From: Haloarcula vallismortis ATCC 29715 | Lineage (GTDB): Archaea > Halobacteriota > Halobacteria > Halobacteriales > Haloarculaceae | Assembly (NCBI RefSeq): GCF_000337775.1 | Contig: NZ_AOLQ01000069.1 | Span: 310,001-374,000 of the forward strand | Direction: 5' to 3' | DNA: 64,000 nucleotides | Position numbers and translations under genes: made by a program | Part shown: one piece after another, positions 36,730-45,606 of the stretch | Numbering within the stretch: the first letter of the stretch is position 1 | How the letters are laid out: each line of letters opens with the position of its first letter | The notes under the pieces: generated by a model | The model's input: only the letters and a program-made list of their open reading frames with translations | Database searches by the model: none | What the model was told of the DNA's origin: nothing

Positions 36730-37458
36730 ATGGACAAACAGACTATCCGCGAAGCGGTCTGGGATGCGCTGGAAGCGCAGGGTATCGCCCGGTTCCCGTT
36801 CCCGCCACACGACCGGATTCCGAACTTCGAGGGGGCAAGCGAGGCCGCCCAGCGCCTGACCGAGACAGCCGTCTGGGACGCCGCTGAGACGGTCAAGGCG
36901 AACCCGGACTCGCCACAGCTTCCGGTCCGGCGGGCGGCGCTGCGGGCCGGCAAGACCGTGTATATGGCCGTGCCGCGGCTCCGGGACGAGCGATGCTTCT
37001 ACGAACTCGACCCCGCCGAACTGGACGATATCGAAGCGGCACCGGCGGTTTCGAACGTCGCCGACCACGCGCGACAGGTCGGCCCCGAGGCGGTCGGGAG
37101 CGTCGACCTCGTCGTGTCGGGGTCGGTCGCGGTCACCGAGGACGGCGCGCGTGTCGGAAAGGGCGAGGGGTATAGCGACCTCGAATACGCCGTCCTCCGG
37201 GAACTGGGGCTGGTCGACGAGACGACGCCGGTCGTGACGACGGTCCACGAACTCCAGATTGTCGGCGGTCCCGAGGGCGTCGTTGACACAACCGTGCCTA
37301 TCGATGCCCACGACGTGCCGATGGACTGGGTCGTGACGCCGGACCGAACTGTCGAGACGGCGACCACGCACACGACGCCAACAGGCGTCGACTGGCACGC
37401 GCTTTCGGCGGACCGAATCGACAAGATTCCGGTACTCGCGGCGCGGCAGCCGGACTGA
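36730..37458 (+). CDS. 5-formyltetrahydrofolate cyclo-ligase family protein
   Basis: 242 residues. The enzyme family converts 5-formyl-THF to 5,10-methenyl-THF with ATP. It begins MDKQTIREAVWDALEAQGIA and has FPFPPHDRIPNFEGASEAAQRL, PVRRAALRAGKTVYMAVPRL and GSVAVTEDGARVGKGEGYSDLEYAVL, where the GxGxGYSD is the family signature. The ATG is preceded 10 bases upstream by GGAGG (36715-36719), a clear ribosome-binding site inside the end of btuF, so the two are co-transcribed. Halobacterial cyclo-ligase-like proteins of this type are not biochemically proven, so the exact folate substrate is inferred. The link to corrinoid uptake may be C1 or methionine metabolism. Confidence 0.85.
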   Translation: MDKQTIREAVWDALEAQGIARFPFPPHDRIPNFEGASEAAQRLTETAVWDAAETVKANPDSPQLPVRRAALRAGKTVYMAVPRLRDERCFYELDPAELDDIEAAPAVSNVADHARQVGPEAVGSVDLVVSGSVAVTEDGARVGKGEGYSDLEYAVLRELGLVDETTPVVTTVHELQIVGGPEGVVDTTVPIDAHDVPMDWVVTPDRTVETATTHTTPTGVDWHALSADRIDKIPVLAARQPD

Positions 37459-37494
37459 GTTTTCAGCGGTTATAGCTGGGGTACAACCCTGGTA

Positions 37495-39471
37495 ATGCAA
37501 GCTTACCGGCGGTACATCTTTACCCCTACCTGCCTTGCAATGCATATGGACACACCCGTGGCCGCGTCAAACCGTCACGGGGGCGATGGCGCTGCTGAGC
37601 GGCTACGCGTCCTCTATGTCGACTCGGATTGTGACGATATCACGGCGGTCAAGGAGACACTGAGCGGGAGCGCTGACGAATTCACTGTGACGGTGTGTGA
37701 GAGCGCATCGGCGGCGCTAGATGCCCTTGACGACGCCTCGTTTAACTGCGTCGTCAGTGAGTATCGGCTCCCCGATCAGGACGGGGTCAAACTGTTACGG
37801 GCCGTCAGAGACCGGTCGCCGGACCTCCCGTTCCTGCTCTTCACCGACGACGGCGACGAGAGCGTGGCGAGCAACGCTATTTCAGTCGGCGTCACGGACT
37901 ACGTGACGAAGACGCCCCTCTCCGAGCAGACGGAACTGCTCCGGCAACGGATCACCTCGGCCGTCGCCCGCTATCAGGAGGAGGCGGACATTCTCGACCG
38001 GATGACCGACGCGTTCTTTGCGCTTAACGAGGACTGGGAGTTTACCTACGCCAACGAGCGCGGCAGGCGTGTCATCGGTCGTGCGATGGGGGTGGACGGG
38101 GACACCACTGGCCTGCTGGGGCGCAACCTCTGGGAGGCAATCCCGTCAGTGGAGGGAACGGAGTTCAGCAAGCAGTACCGGCAGGCGATGACACAGCAGG
38201 AGCCCACCTCGTTCGAGGCGTACTTCGAGCCGCTGCAGACGTGGTTCGAAGTGTCCGTCTACCCGTCGTCGACTGGGATTTCGGTGTACTTCCGTGATAT
38301 CACCAAGCGCCACAAACACGAGAAGGAGATTAGAAGCAGAGAACGGACGCTCCGAGAGATTTACCGGGTCATCTCCCGCAAAGACCTTGTGTTCGAGGAG
38401 AAGGTCGGACGCCTGCTAGAAATCGGGCAGGATGTCCTCGGGACAGACACAGCCGCCCTCTCACACATTGACGGCGACAGGTACGTCTTCGAAGTCGTCT
38501 ACGACCCGACGGGGGCCACTGAGGCGGGCGATGCAGTCCCGCTAGATGCGACGAACTGCGAGCGAGCCGTCGTCGAGGAGCAGACGCTGGTGCTCGCTGA
38601 TATCGCCGAAGACCGACCAGACCTGGCTGAAAGAGCGGGCTACACCGAAATGGGCGTCTCCTGTTACCTTGGAACGCCCGTTATCGTCGATGGCTCGGTG
38701 TACGGCACGTTCTGCTTCTACGGTACGGAGCCCCGCGAATCCTTCTCCGAGTGGGAAGTCACGCTCGTCGAACTGATGGGGAACTGGGTCAGCTACGAAC
38801 AGGAGCGCGAACGCCGCGAGCAGGAACTCACCCGTGAGCGAAACCGTCTGGAGGATTTCGCCAGCGTCGTCAGCCACGACCTCCGGAACCCACTCAACGT
38901 CGCGTTCGGGCGGCTCACCCTTGTCGATGAGGAATACGACGGGGACCCGGAGCACATCGAATCGCTCCGGCGGTCGCTCGAACGGATGGACGAACTCATT
39001 GACGACGTGCTTGCCCTCGCTCGCGGCGGCCACAAGGTCATCGACGCGACCGAAACGTCGTTAGATGATATCATTACCGCCGCCTGGGACACCGTCGAGA
39101 GCTCGGACGCGACGCTTGAATGGGGTGATACGGATGCGGAAATCACGGGCGACCAGACACGGCTCCAGCAGCTGTTTGAAAACCTCTTCCGCAATGCCGT
39201 AGAGCACAGCGACGGCCCCGTGACCGTTCGCGTCGGGACGCTCTCGAACGAACGGGGGTTCTACGTCGCGGACGACGGCCCGGGGATTCCCGAGGACGAG
39301 CGCGACAAGGTGTTCGAACGCGGCTACACCACGAGCGACGAAGGAACCGGCTTCGGGCTGGCTATCGTCTCCGAAATCGTCGACGCACACGGTGCCCGGA
39401 TCACCGTCTCGGAAAGTGAAGCCGGCGGCACGCGCTTCGACGTGATCGGCATCCAGGTCGACCGCTTATAG
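37495..39471 (+). CDS. Hybrid sensor kinase with a Glu-substituted receiver
   Basis: 658 residues. The N-terminal receiver (about 36-160) has the acidic pair in YVDSD, but the usual phospho-acceptor Asp is Glu: E89 in CVVSEYRLPDQDG. Then come PAS (MTDAFFALNEDWEFTYAN, about 165-280), GAF (about 290-440), the phospho-acceptor helix FASVVSHDLRNPLNVAFG and an ATPase (LFRNAVEHSDGP, DDGPGIPEDERD, GTGFGLAIVSEI). Two starts are possible: 37495 (TATA near GGTTATAGC) and 37540/37546 (MHMDTP). The stop overlaps the stop of the convergent lpd-like gene by six bases. Confidence 0.9.
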   Translation: MQAYRRYIFTPTCLAMHMDTPVAASNRHGGDGAAERLRVLYVDSDCDDITAVKETLSGSADEFTVTVCESASAALDALDDASFNCVVSEYRLPDQDGVKLLRAVRDRSPDLPFLLFTDDGDESVASNAISVGVTDYVTKTPLSEQTELLRQRITSAVARYQEEADILDRMTDAFFALNEDWEFTYANERGRRVIGRAMGVDGDTTGLLGRNLWEAIPSVEGTEFSKQYRQAMTQQEPTSFEAYFEPLQTWFEVSVYPSSTGISVYFRDITKRHKHEKEIRSRERTLREIYRVISRKDLVFEEKVGRLLEIGQDVLGTDTAALSHIDGDRYVFEVVYDPTGATEAGDAVPLDATNCERAVVEEQTLVLADIAEDRPDLAERAGYTEMGVSCYLGTPVIVDGSVYGTFCFYGTEPRESFSEWEVTLVELMGNWVSYEQERERREQELTRERNRLEDFASVVSHDLRNPLNVAFGRLTLVDEEYDGDPEHIESLRRSLERMDELIDDVLALARGGHKVIDATETSLDDIITAAWDTVESSDATLEWGDTDAEITGDQTRLQQLFENLFRNAVEHSDGPVTVRVGTLSNERGFYVADDGPGIPEDERDKVFERGYTTSDEGTGFGLAIVSEIVDAHGARITVSESEAGGTRFDVIGIQVDRL

Positions 39472-40866
39472 CTGGTCGACGCAGTCCCGGATGAGCCCGT
39501 CGACGTTCTCCGGGAGCGTCGGGTGGTAGGCCCGGTCCGGGAGGTCGCGCACGTCGAGCCCGAGTTCGACGATAATCTGGAACGTCTTGGCGAAACTGTC
39601 GGCGTGGTAGTGCATCCCCTGCCAGCCCAGTACCGTCCCATCGTCGGCGTCGACGACGAGTTTCGCCAGCCCCTCGGGCACGTCCTTCGATTTGAACACG
39701 CCGTCGTCGCTGGCCTGTCGCGTCGCCGTGACGGTGTCATAGCCCGCTTCCGTTGCAGTCTCCTCGTTGTGCCCGACGCGAGCGAACGGGTAGACGCCCA
39801 GCCCAGAGAAGATGACGTGGTGGTGGACGTTTCGGTATTCATTGAGCGAGCCACCGGCTTCCTGTCGGACGATGTTTTCGGCCGCGGTGAAGCCCTGCTC
39901 CTTGGCGACGTGGAGAATCGGCTCCTTGCCGTTGACGTCGCCGACGGCGTAGATGTGGTCGGCGTCGCGGGTCTGCATCGTGTCTTTCGCCCAGTCACCT
40001 TCGACGGAGACGGGCGTGTTCTCCAGACCCAGCCCGTCGACGGTCGGGCGGCGGCCGGTAAAGAGGAACAGCTGGTCGGCCTCGAACGTCTCCTCGCTGC
40101 CGTCGTCGTACTCGACGGTGAGTCGGACGCCGCCGTCTTCAGTCTCCTCCAGTTCCTTTTCATAACAGTTCGTCGGAATGGTCACGTCCCAGTTCTCCTC
40201 GTAGATATCAAGCGCCTCGTCGCCGAACTCCGGGTCGCCCTCGTCGATGGGTCGGTCGTCGTGCTCGATAACGGTGAGTTCCATCCCGCCGGCTTCGGCG
40301 AGATATGGGACCAGTTCCATCCCGATGTATCCAAAGCCCATTACGATGCCAGAGTCGGGGAACTCGGTGGCGTCGAGCACCTGGTCGCTCGTCATGAAGT
40401 CGACCTCGTCGATGCCGGGCGTGTCCGGGACGTTCACGCTGGAGCCGGTCGCGATGACGACGTAGTCGGCTTCGTGCTCCTCGCCGCCGGCCCGGACTGT
40501 GTGCTCATCGACGAACGTGGCAGTGTCGTGAATGAAGGTTACGTCGTCGCGCTCGGCCATCTCGTGGACAGAATCACGACGGTGTCCGGCCCAGCCGAGT
40601 ACGTGGTCGTCCTTGCGTTCAACGACGGCCTCCAGATCGACTTCGGGCACGTCGCCGACGAGACGGTCGTCGTGGCGCGCCTGGAAGCGGTGGGCGCCTG
40701 CGGAGAGCACTTCTTTGGACGGCATACAGCCACGAAGGATACAGAGGCCACCGCCGGGCTCGCCGTTGTCGATGAGTGTGAGTTCGATGCCCTCTTCCTC
40801 GACAAGGTCGCCGGCCACTGCGGCTCCGGCACTCCCATACGCGCCGATGATAACGACGTGAGTCAT
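39466..40866 (-). CDS. Dihydrolipoamide dehydrogenase-like FAD enzyme
   Basis: 466 residues. Class I pyridine-nucleotide disulfide oxidoreductase with redox Cys42 and Cys47 in GGLCILRGCMPSK; the usual motif is GGTCLNVGCIPSK, so this is divergent. The FAD site reads GAYGSAGAAVAG, and the NAD site is in GIVMGFGYIGMELVPYL, unusual Phe-Gly forms. The C-terminal dimer interface keeps YHPTLPEN, which contributes the catalytic His/Glu. It lies away from any 2-oxoacid dehydrogenase genes, so mercuric reductase, mycothione or trypanothione-type activity cannot be excluded. It has its own TATA-like element (CAAATAAAGG, 40889-40898), 27 bases upstream. Confidence 0.85.
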   Translation of the reverse strand: MTHVVIIGAYGSAGAAVAGDLVEEEGIELTLIDNGEPGGGLCILRGCMPSKEVLSAGAHRFQARHDDRLVGDVPEVDLEAVVERKDDHVLGWAGHRRDSVHEMAERDDVTFIHDTATFVDEHTVRAGGEEHEADYVVIATGSSVNVPDTPGIDEVDFMTSDQVLDATEFPDSGIVMGFGYIGMELVPYLAEAGGMELTVIEHDDRPIDEGDPEFGDEALDIYEENWDVTIPTNCYEKELEETEDGGVRLTVEYDDGSEETFEADQLFLFTGRRPTVDGLGLENTPVSVEGDWAKDTMQTRDADHIYAVGDVNGKEPILHVAKEQGFTAAENIVRQEAGGSLNEYRNVHHHVIFSGLGVYPFARVGHNEETATEAGYDTVTATRQASDDGVFKSKDVPEGLAKLVVDADDGTVLGWQGMHYHADSFAKTFQIIVELGLDVRDLPDRAYHPTLPENVDGLIRDCVDQL

Positions 40867-40958
40867 ACGAGTGCTAGAGCGACGGCGTCAAATAAAGGCT
40901 TCAGTGGCGTGTTTTGCCCGGACACGACCGGCGGGCGGTCGTGCCTCGGGGTCGCGGT

Positions 40959-43475
40959 TCAATCGTCGCCGTCGACGGGCGTGGGTGGCCGCGACCGCCC
41001 GAACCCGAGCACGCCACGGACAGACCAGTCAGCGTTGAACACCCGGTCCCAGACGACGAGTGCGGAGGGGATCACCAGAATGGACGCGAGGAAGGCGTAG
41101 CCGATCGACATCGCTGTCAGGATGCCGAACTGGCCGATTGCGGGGAACACAGCCAGCCCGAGCACGCCGATACCGAAGGTCGTGGTGAGCATACTCCCGA
41201 ACAGCGCGCCGCCGGTCCCGCGAACAGTCAGGTCCAGTGCCGTCTCGAGGTCGTTTTCGTCGAACTCGTCAGCGAACCGGTGGGTGACGTGGACCGAGTA
41301 GTCGACACCCAGCCCGATCGTTATCGCCAACATCGTCGCTGTGAGCGCGTTGAACGGGATACTGAGCAGCCGCATCGTCCCGCCGAGCCACGCCACAGTG
41401 ACGACGACGGGGATGATGTTCACGAGGCCAAGCGACGGCCGCCCCTCCAGCATATTGTACATGAGGATGAGGAACAACGCTGACCCGACCAGTGCAATCG
41501 CAAGCGACTGGATAGCTGACTCCAGAATGAGGTCCGAGACAGCCTGGAACACGATGATCGAGCCGGTCGCTGTCGCCTCATATCGGAAGTCGTCGGCAAC
41601 GCTGCGCGTGTCCTCGGTCACTTCGGCGTCGGTCGCATCCGACTCGACCGTGTAGACGACACGTGCGCTCCGGTAGTCCTCGGTGATGTATTCTATCGCC
41701 GTACTACGGGCGGGGGAGTCGAGCAGATACTCGTATATCTGCTCGAGGTTATCGTCCGGGACCCCATTGTCATTCCGGTCGTTGCGCTCGACCATCCGGC
41801 GGAACTCGGGGTCTTCTGCTGCTCGGTCCTGAATGACCGTGACGATAGACGTCGAATCGGCGCGCCTGTCCTCTCGGACGAACGAGTCCGGCGGGTTGTC
41901 ACCCGCCCGATATATCTGTTCGAGCGCCGCGTCGTTCCGCATTGGTCCCTCTACGTACACCGTCGCCTGACTGGACTGAGTGGTATCGAACCGGTCGTCG
42001 AGGAAGTTCGTCACCTCCGTGACGGTGTATTCGCTCGGAGCGAACGGCTCCGGCAGCGCTTCGACGAAGTCCGGGTTCTCCTCGGGCGGCAGGAAGTCCT
42101 CCTGGCTGAACGACGTCGAGACGCCAGTGGCGTAGTAGCTGGCTCCCACCGTCGACACGAGGATGAGTACGAGGAAGATAACCGGGGCGCGATTCGCGAT
42201 GACGACACCGCCGCGCAACACGCCACTGAGTGCCGAATCCTCGGCCCCCAGCGGTGTTTCGCTGAACGTCGGGATAGGATACTTCTGTCGGAGCCGGTCT
42301 AGCTCCACCTTCGCGGCGGGCAGGAACACCCCGAAAATGAGGAAGGTGAAGATGATACCGACAGAGGCCACGTAGCCGAAGTCCTGAATCGGCGGTAGCG
42401 CGCTGGTGAGGTTCGCTGCGAACCCGATGACTGTCGTCCCGGTCACGATGAAGAAGGCGACAAGCAACTGGTCAGTCGTGATCCGCATCGACTGCTGGAT
42501 GGATGCCCCGGTCTCGCGCTCCTCGCGGTACCGGTTGACGGCGTGAATCCCGAAGTCGATACCGACCGCCAGTAACAGCGGCGGCACGGCAATAAGCATC
42601 TGCGAGAAGGGGATGCCGGCAAGCCCCATGAAACCGAACGTCCAGACGACGGCCATAAACAGCGCGAGCAGACCGAGTGCCATGTCCGCGAGGTCGCGGT
42701 AGGCAATCGTCAGGAAGAACAGGATGAACAGCACTGCTGCGGGGACGGTCAGGATGAGCGAGTCGCCGACGACGTTCGAGAACTCGTCAGCGACGATACC
42801 GCTGCCGAACAGGGTAATGCCACCGTTGTCTGCGCTGGCGACAGTGAACCCGGCCTGCTTCTGGATGCTCGTCAGCGGGCTCGAACCGCCCTGGCCTGAT
42901 CCGGAGGAGATTCCGGCCGGGACCTCGTGGGTGACGACGCCGATTGTCGCCGACGCTGAGGCGGCCTTGCGGTTGAAATCCTTGCTCAGTAGCGATTCGA
43001 ACCGGGGGTTCTGTTCGGCCGCGCGTCGAGCAGCGGCATCGATCTCGCCCGACGTCGCGGATTCGACCGCATAGATCTGCTGTTCAGTCGTCGTCGCCTC
43101 CGGGTTTAGCTGTTGGGCGACGATGCTGGCGGCGCTTGAGGTCGATGTGACACGGAGCTGTCCGTGCTGTTCTAACCGATGCTGTGACCTGAGCATCCGG
43201 AGCAACGCCGGCTTCGAGAGCACGTTGTTCTCCTGCTGGATGAGCTGTGTGCTCCCGGTATCCGGGGAGAAGGTCGGTGAGAACTTGTCGTTGACCTCCT
43301 GTAGCGCCTCCTCGGCCGGGAGATCAGTCGTAAACTGCGACGTCCCGGAATTGGTCGAGACGCTCCCGAGGCCGGCGCTGAAGATCACCGTCACGACCAA
43401 GAAGACGAGGACCACCTTCCGTGAATCGTTGACGATGCGGTCGTCCGCCCAGTCGATGTAGCGCTGGTAGTCCAT
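40959..43475 (-). CDS. RND/MMPL superfamily exporter
   Basis: 838 residues, two homologous halves with 12 membrane helices in total. Each half has a helix, a large extracellular loop and five helices, as in MMPL/HpnN-type RND proteins. Recognisable parts are GIDFGIHAVNRYREERETG and GLGVDYSVHVTHRFADEFDE, the GXXXDY-like loops near helix 4 that carry the proton-relay Asp. The start at 43475 follows the stop of the Ig-repeat gene by 3 bases, so both are one operon under the divergent TetR regulator. The cargo is unknown; relatives export lipids, hopanoids or drugs. Confidence 0.9.
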   Translation of the reverse strand: MDYQRYIDWADDRIVNDSRKVVLVFLVVTVIFSAGLGSVSTNSGTSQFTTDLPAEEALQEVNDKFSPTFSPDTGSTQLIQQENNVLSKPALLRMLRSQHRLEQHGQLRVTSTSSAASIVAQQLNPEATTTEQQIYAVESATSGEIDAAARRAAEQNPRFESLLSKDFNRKAASASATIGVVTHEVPAGISSGSGQGGSSPLTSIQKQAGFTVASADNGGITLFGSGIVADEFSNVVGDSLILTVPAAVLFILFFLTIAYRDLADMALGLLALFMAVVWTFGFMGLAGIPFSQMLIAVPPLLLAVGIDFGIHAVNRYREERETGASIQQSMRITTDQLLVAFFIVTGTTVIGFAANLTSALPPIQDFGYVASVGIIFTFLIFGVFLPAAKVELDRLRQKYPIPTFSETPLGAEDSALSGVLRGGVVIANRAPVIFLVLILVSTVGASYYATGVSTSFSQEDFLPPEENPDFVEALPEPFAPSEYTVTEVTNFLDDRFDTTQSSQATVYVEGPMRNDAALEQIYRAGDNPPDSFVREDRRADSTSIVTVIQDRAAEDPEFRRMVERNDRNDNGVPDDNLEQIYEYLLDSPARSTAIEYITEDYRSARVVYTVESDATDAEVTEDTRSVADDFRYEATATGSIIVFQAVSDLILESAIQSLAIALVGSALFLILMYNMLEGRPSLGLVNIIPVVVTVAWLGGTMRLLSIPFNALTATMLAITIGLGVDYSVHVTHRFADEFDENDLETALDLTVRGTGGALFGSMLTTTFGIGVLGLAVFPAIGQFGILTAMSIGYAFLASILVIPSALVVWDRVFNADWSVRGVLGFGRSRPPTPVDGDD

Positions 43476-43478
43476 GCG

Positions 43479-45404
43479 TTAGCGGAACCTGAAGTAGCCG
43501 CCGATGGCCAGGGCGGCCACGAGTGCGACGCCGACAATCGCCGTCAGCGGCGAGCCGCCACCGCCGGAGTTGGTCACAGAGACGGGAAGCCGGTATGTGT
43601 CGGACACCGGCGTGTCTCCATCCGGCTCCTCGTACTGGAAGTCCACCGAGACAGGGTAGCTTTTCGTCATCGCGGAACCGCTTGCGCTGATACCGAACTC
43701 GATGGTCGCCGACTCACCCTGGTCGAGGCTGTCGACGTACGCTTGGTCGTCTGACACAGAGATCGGGGACTCGGCGAACAGCTTTGCCTCGATATCGGTC
43801 AGTCGCTCACCGGCGTCGTTGGTGATGGTCACTGCGAGCGTGCTGGACCCGCCAACGTCGACGGACGCGTTCGTCGTCTCGACGATGAACTCGTCGGCGC
43901 TGCCGTCGACGCTCTGCCGGATTTCGAGCGTGTCGCTCTCGCGCCTGTCGCCCTCGCTGTTGCGGTAGTTGGCGACGAAGTCGAACTGCCGCGGGCCGGC
44001 GTTCGCGTTATCCGACACGTCGGCGTCGAACGAGACAGTCGTCGACTCGCCCGGTTCGAGGTCGCCGACCGCGTACTGGGTCTCCTTCGGCGAGATGTTG
44101 TCGTTGTCGCTGGCCCAGTTCAGGACGACGTTGCGGACCGTCCGGTCGCCGGTGTTGGTCAGGGACGCTTCGATGGTCCCGTCGTCGCCCGCCTGGAGTG
44201 TCGATTCCACATCACTCATCTCGAAGGACTGTTCGGGTTCCGGTCGGATTCCGAGTGCGATATTGTCGTCAACGCCGCTGTCGCCCTCCGGATCCTTGTA
44301 GCCGACCGTGGCGGAGATCGCATATCCTCTGACGGACGCGTCCTCGCTTGCGGACGCGTCGACGCTGATGGTGCGAGTCTCTCCGGGTTTCCACGTCCCG
44401 ATGTACTGCTCGGCGGAGTTGGACTGGCCGAACGCGATTTCGCTGCTCTGTGAGCGCAGGGAGACCGTGGCATCTCTGACAGCCACTGGCCCGTCGTTGT
44501 GGAGCGTGACGTTGTACGTCCCCGAATCGCCGACTGAGACGTCGCTGTCGACGCCCCGGACGCTGAATGTCTGCTCGCGTGCAGGTGTGATACCGAGCGA
44601 AGAGGCGGACGTACTCTTTCGCACCCCGTCCGTGTCGTCGAAGTCGACCTGAAGATCGAACTGGTACGGTTCAGCTCTGGCATCACTGCTCGTACCGACG
44701 CGGTACCGGAGCGTTCGCTGTTCACCGGCCTCCCAAGTGTCGATGAACCGGGAGCTACTGGTGTCGCTACCGACTGTGAGTTCAGGGTTCGTCGATGCCA
44801 GTGTTACCGAGGCTTCTCGGGCTGGGTCGTCACCAGTGTTTTCGACGGTAACTGCGACCGTCCCGACCGAATCGACGCGCGCGCCGGAGTCGACGTCCAC
44901 CACGTCAAAGGCTGCGTCGTCGTCGATTTCGAGCTCGAGTTCGATTCGTTCGGTTGTAGTCGATTCCTCCCGTGCACCGCTGTCTTCCGCGATAAAGCTC
45001 GTGTATTCGTATTTGACGATGACAGGAACGGTGTAGTCGCCGGGACTTGCGTCGTCATCGACGCTCACTTCGAAAGAAATCGGGTTCGTCTTGCCTTCCG
45101 GGACGGACCCGACGGCCTGCTTGTTCGTTGTCACGGTAATTGGCGCGTCTCCGTCGTTGACTCTGACTGTGGTCCCGCGAGCGGTCGTTACCTCGCTGCT
45201 CTTAGCAGCCTGCGTCGTCGGACCAGAGTCGACCGTTCCGCTGTTGACGAGCACAACGTCGAGTGTCGTCTCTTCACCGGGCGTAACAGTGTTATCGACG
45301 AACGTTGCATCAAGGTCTGGGCTCCCAGTGACGGCACCGATTGCCGTTCCGGACGCCATGAGCAATGCGACAACAGCCAGCGTCAGTAATGTTCGTGGTT
45401 TCAT
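43479..45404 (-). CDS. Secreted Ig-like (CARDB-type) repeat protein, membrane-anchored
   Basis: 641 residues. Signal peptide LLTLAVVALLMASGTAIG, then about five repeats of roughly 115 residues, each with a core such as SVGDSGTYNVTLHNDGPVAV, an aromatic strand ending and a YxF-type segment (GYAISATVGYKDPEGD, GPRQFDFVANYRNSEGD, SYPVSVDFQYEEPDGD). Such COG1361/CARDB domains are found in archaeal surface proteins. A C-terminal transmembrane helix (SPLTAIVGVALVAALAIGGY) and basic tail anchor it. It precedes the RND exporter and may be a periplasm-like accessory or docking partner. Two in-frame starts exist: 45404 (chosen, directly before the signal) and 45425. Confidence 0.82.
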   Translation of the reverse strand: MKPRTLLTLAVVALLMASGTAIGAVTGSPDLDATFVDNTVTPGEETTLDVVLVNSGTVDSGPTTQAAKSSEVTTARGTTVRVNDGDAPITVTTNKQAVGSVPEGKTNPISFEVSVDDDASPGDYTVPVIVKYEYTSFIAEDSGAREESTTTERIELELEIDDDAAFDVVDVDSGARVDSVGTVAVTVENTGDDPAREASVTLASTNPELTVGSDTSSSRFIDTWEAGEQRTLRYRVGTSSDARAEPYQFDLQVDFDDTDGVRKSTSASSLGITPAREQTFSVRGVDSDVSVGDSGTYNVTLHNDGPVAVRDATVSLRSQSSEIAFGQSNSAEQYIGTWKPGETRTISVDASASEDASVRGYAISATVGYKDPEGDSGVDDNIALGIRPEPEQSFEMSDVESTLQAGDDGTIEASLTNTGDRTVRNVVLNWASDNDNISPKETQYAVGDLEPGESTTVSFDADVSDNANAGPRQFDFVANYRNSEGDRRESDTLEIRQSVDGSADEFIVETTNASVDVGGSSTLAVTITNDAGERLTDIEAKLFAESPISVSDDQAYVDSLDQGESATIEFGISASGSAMTKSYPVSVDFQYEEPDGDTPVSDTYRLPVSVTNSGGGGSPLTAIVGVALVAALAIGGYFRFR

Positions 45405-45522
45405 GCGTAGGGATACTTCGGACATTCCTTGCCGTTGTTTCTGTCCGGAGCGGATGTCATGTCTGAGATCGGGATACGTACCCACATACGTCTGTGCAGA
45501 CTCCCGCCCGAACCGTGTACAT

Positions 45523-45540
45523 CGAACGAACGTTCGGTCG
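45523..45540. promoter_or_regulatory. Operator-like palindrome, copy 1 (CGAACGAACGTTCGGTCG)
   Basis: An imperfect inverted repeat lying just downstream of the predicted start of the leftward transcript for the Ig-repeat/RND operon, which I place near 45550 from a TATA-like GTAAATATC (45574-45582 read leftward). It matches copy 2 (45587-45604) at 16 of 18 positions, differing only in the two central bases. A TetR-type repressor is the obvious candidate ligand. Confidence 0.7.
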
Positions 45541-45573
45541 CCTATCAACGTTGTGGTTCAGTAACAGTGGGAA

Positions 45574-45582
45574 GATATTTAC
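45574..45582. promoter_or_regulatory. Bidirectional TATA region of tetR and the exporter operon
   Basis: GATATTTAC reads as a TATA box rightward, 27-29 bases before the tetR ATG, and leftward as GTAAATATC, about 27 bases before the predicted start for the exporter operon. It lies between the two operator copies, so a repressor on both would close both promoters. Confidence 0.5.
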
Positions 45583-45586
45583 TTCC

Positions 45587-45604
45587 CGAACGAATATTCG
45601 GTCG
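45587..45604. promoter_or_regulatory. Operator-like palindrome, copy 2 (CGAACGAATATTCGGTCG)
   Basis: Part of a 22-bp inverted repeat (45585-45606) with a single mismatched pair, ending directly before the tetR ATG. Its position over the predicted transcription start suits autorepression. Copy 1 is 64 bases away, about six helical turns, which would place two bound dimers on the same face of the DNA. Confidence 0.75.
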
Positions 45605-45606
45605 GG

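Noticed and set aside
39523-41100. 525-codon plus-strand frame opposite the dihydrolipoamide dehydrogenase-like gene
   Set aside because: Antisense shadow running beyond the gene; no start signal or motif.
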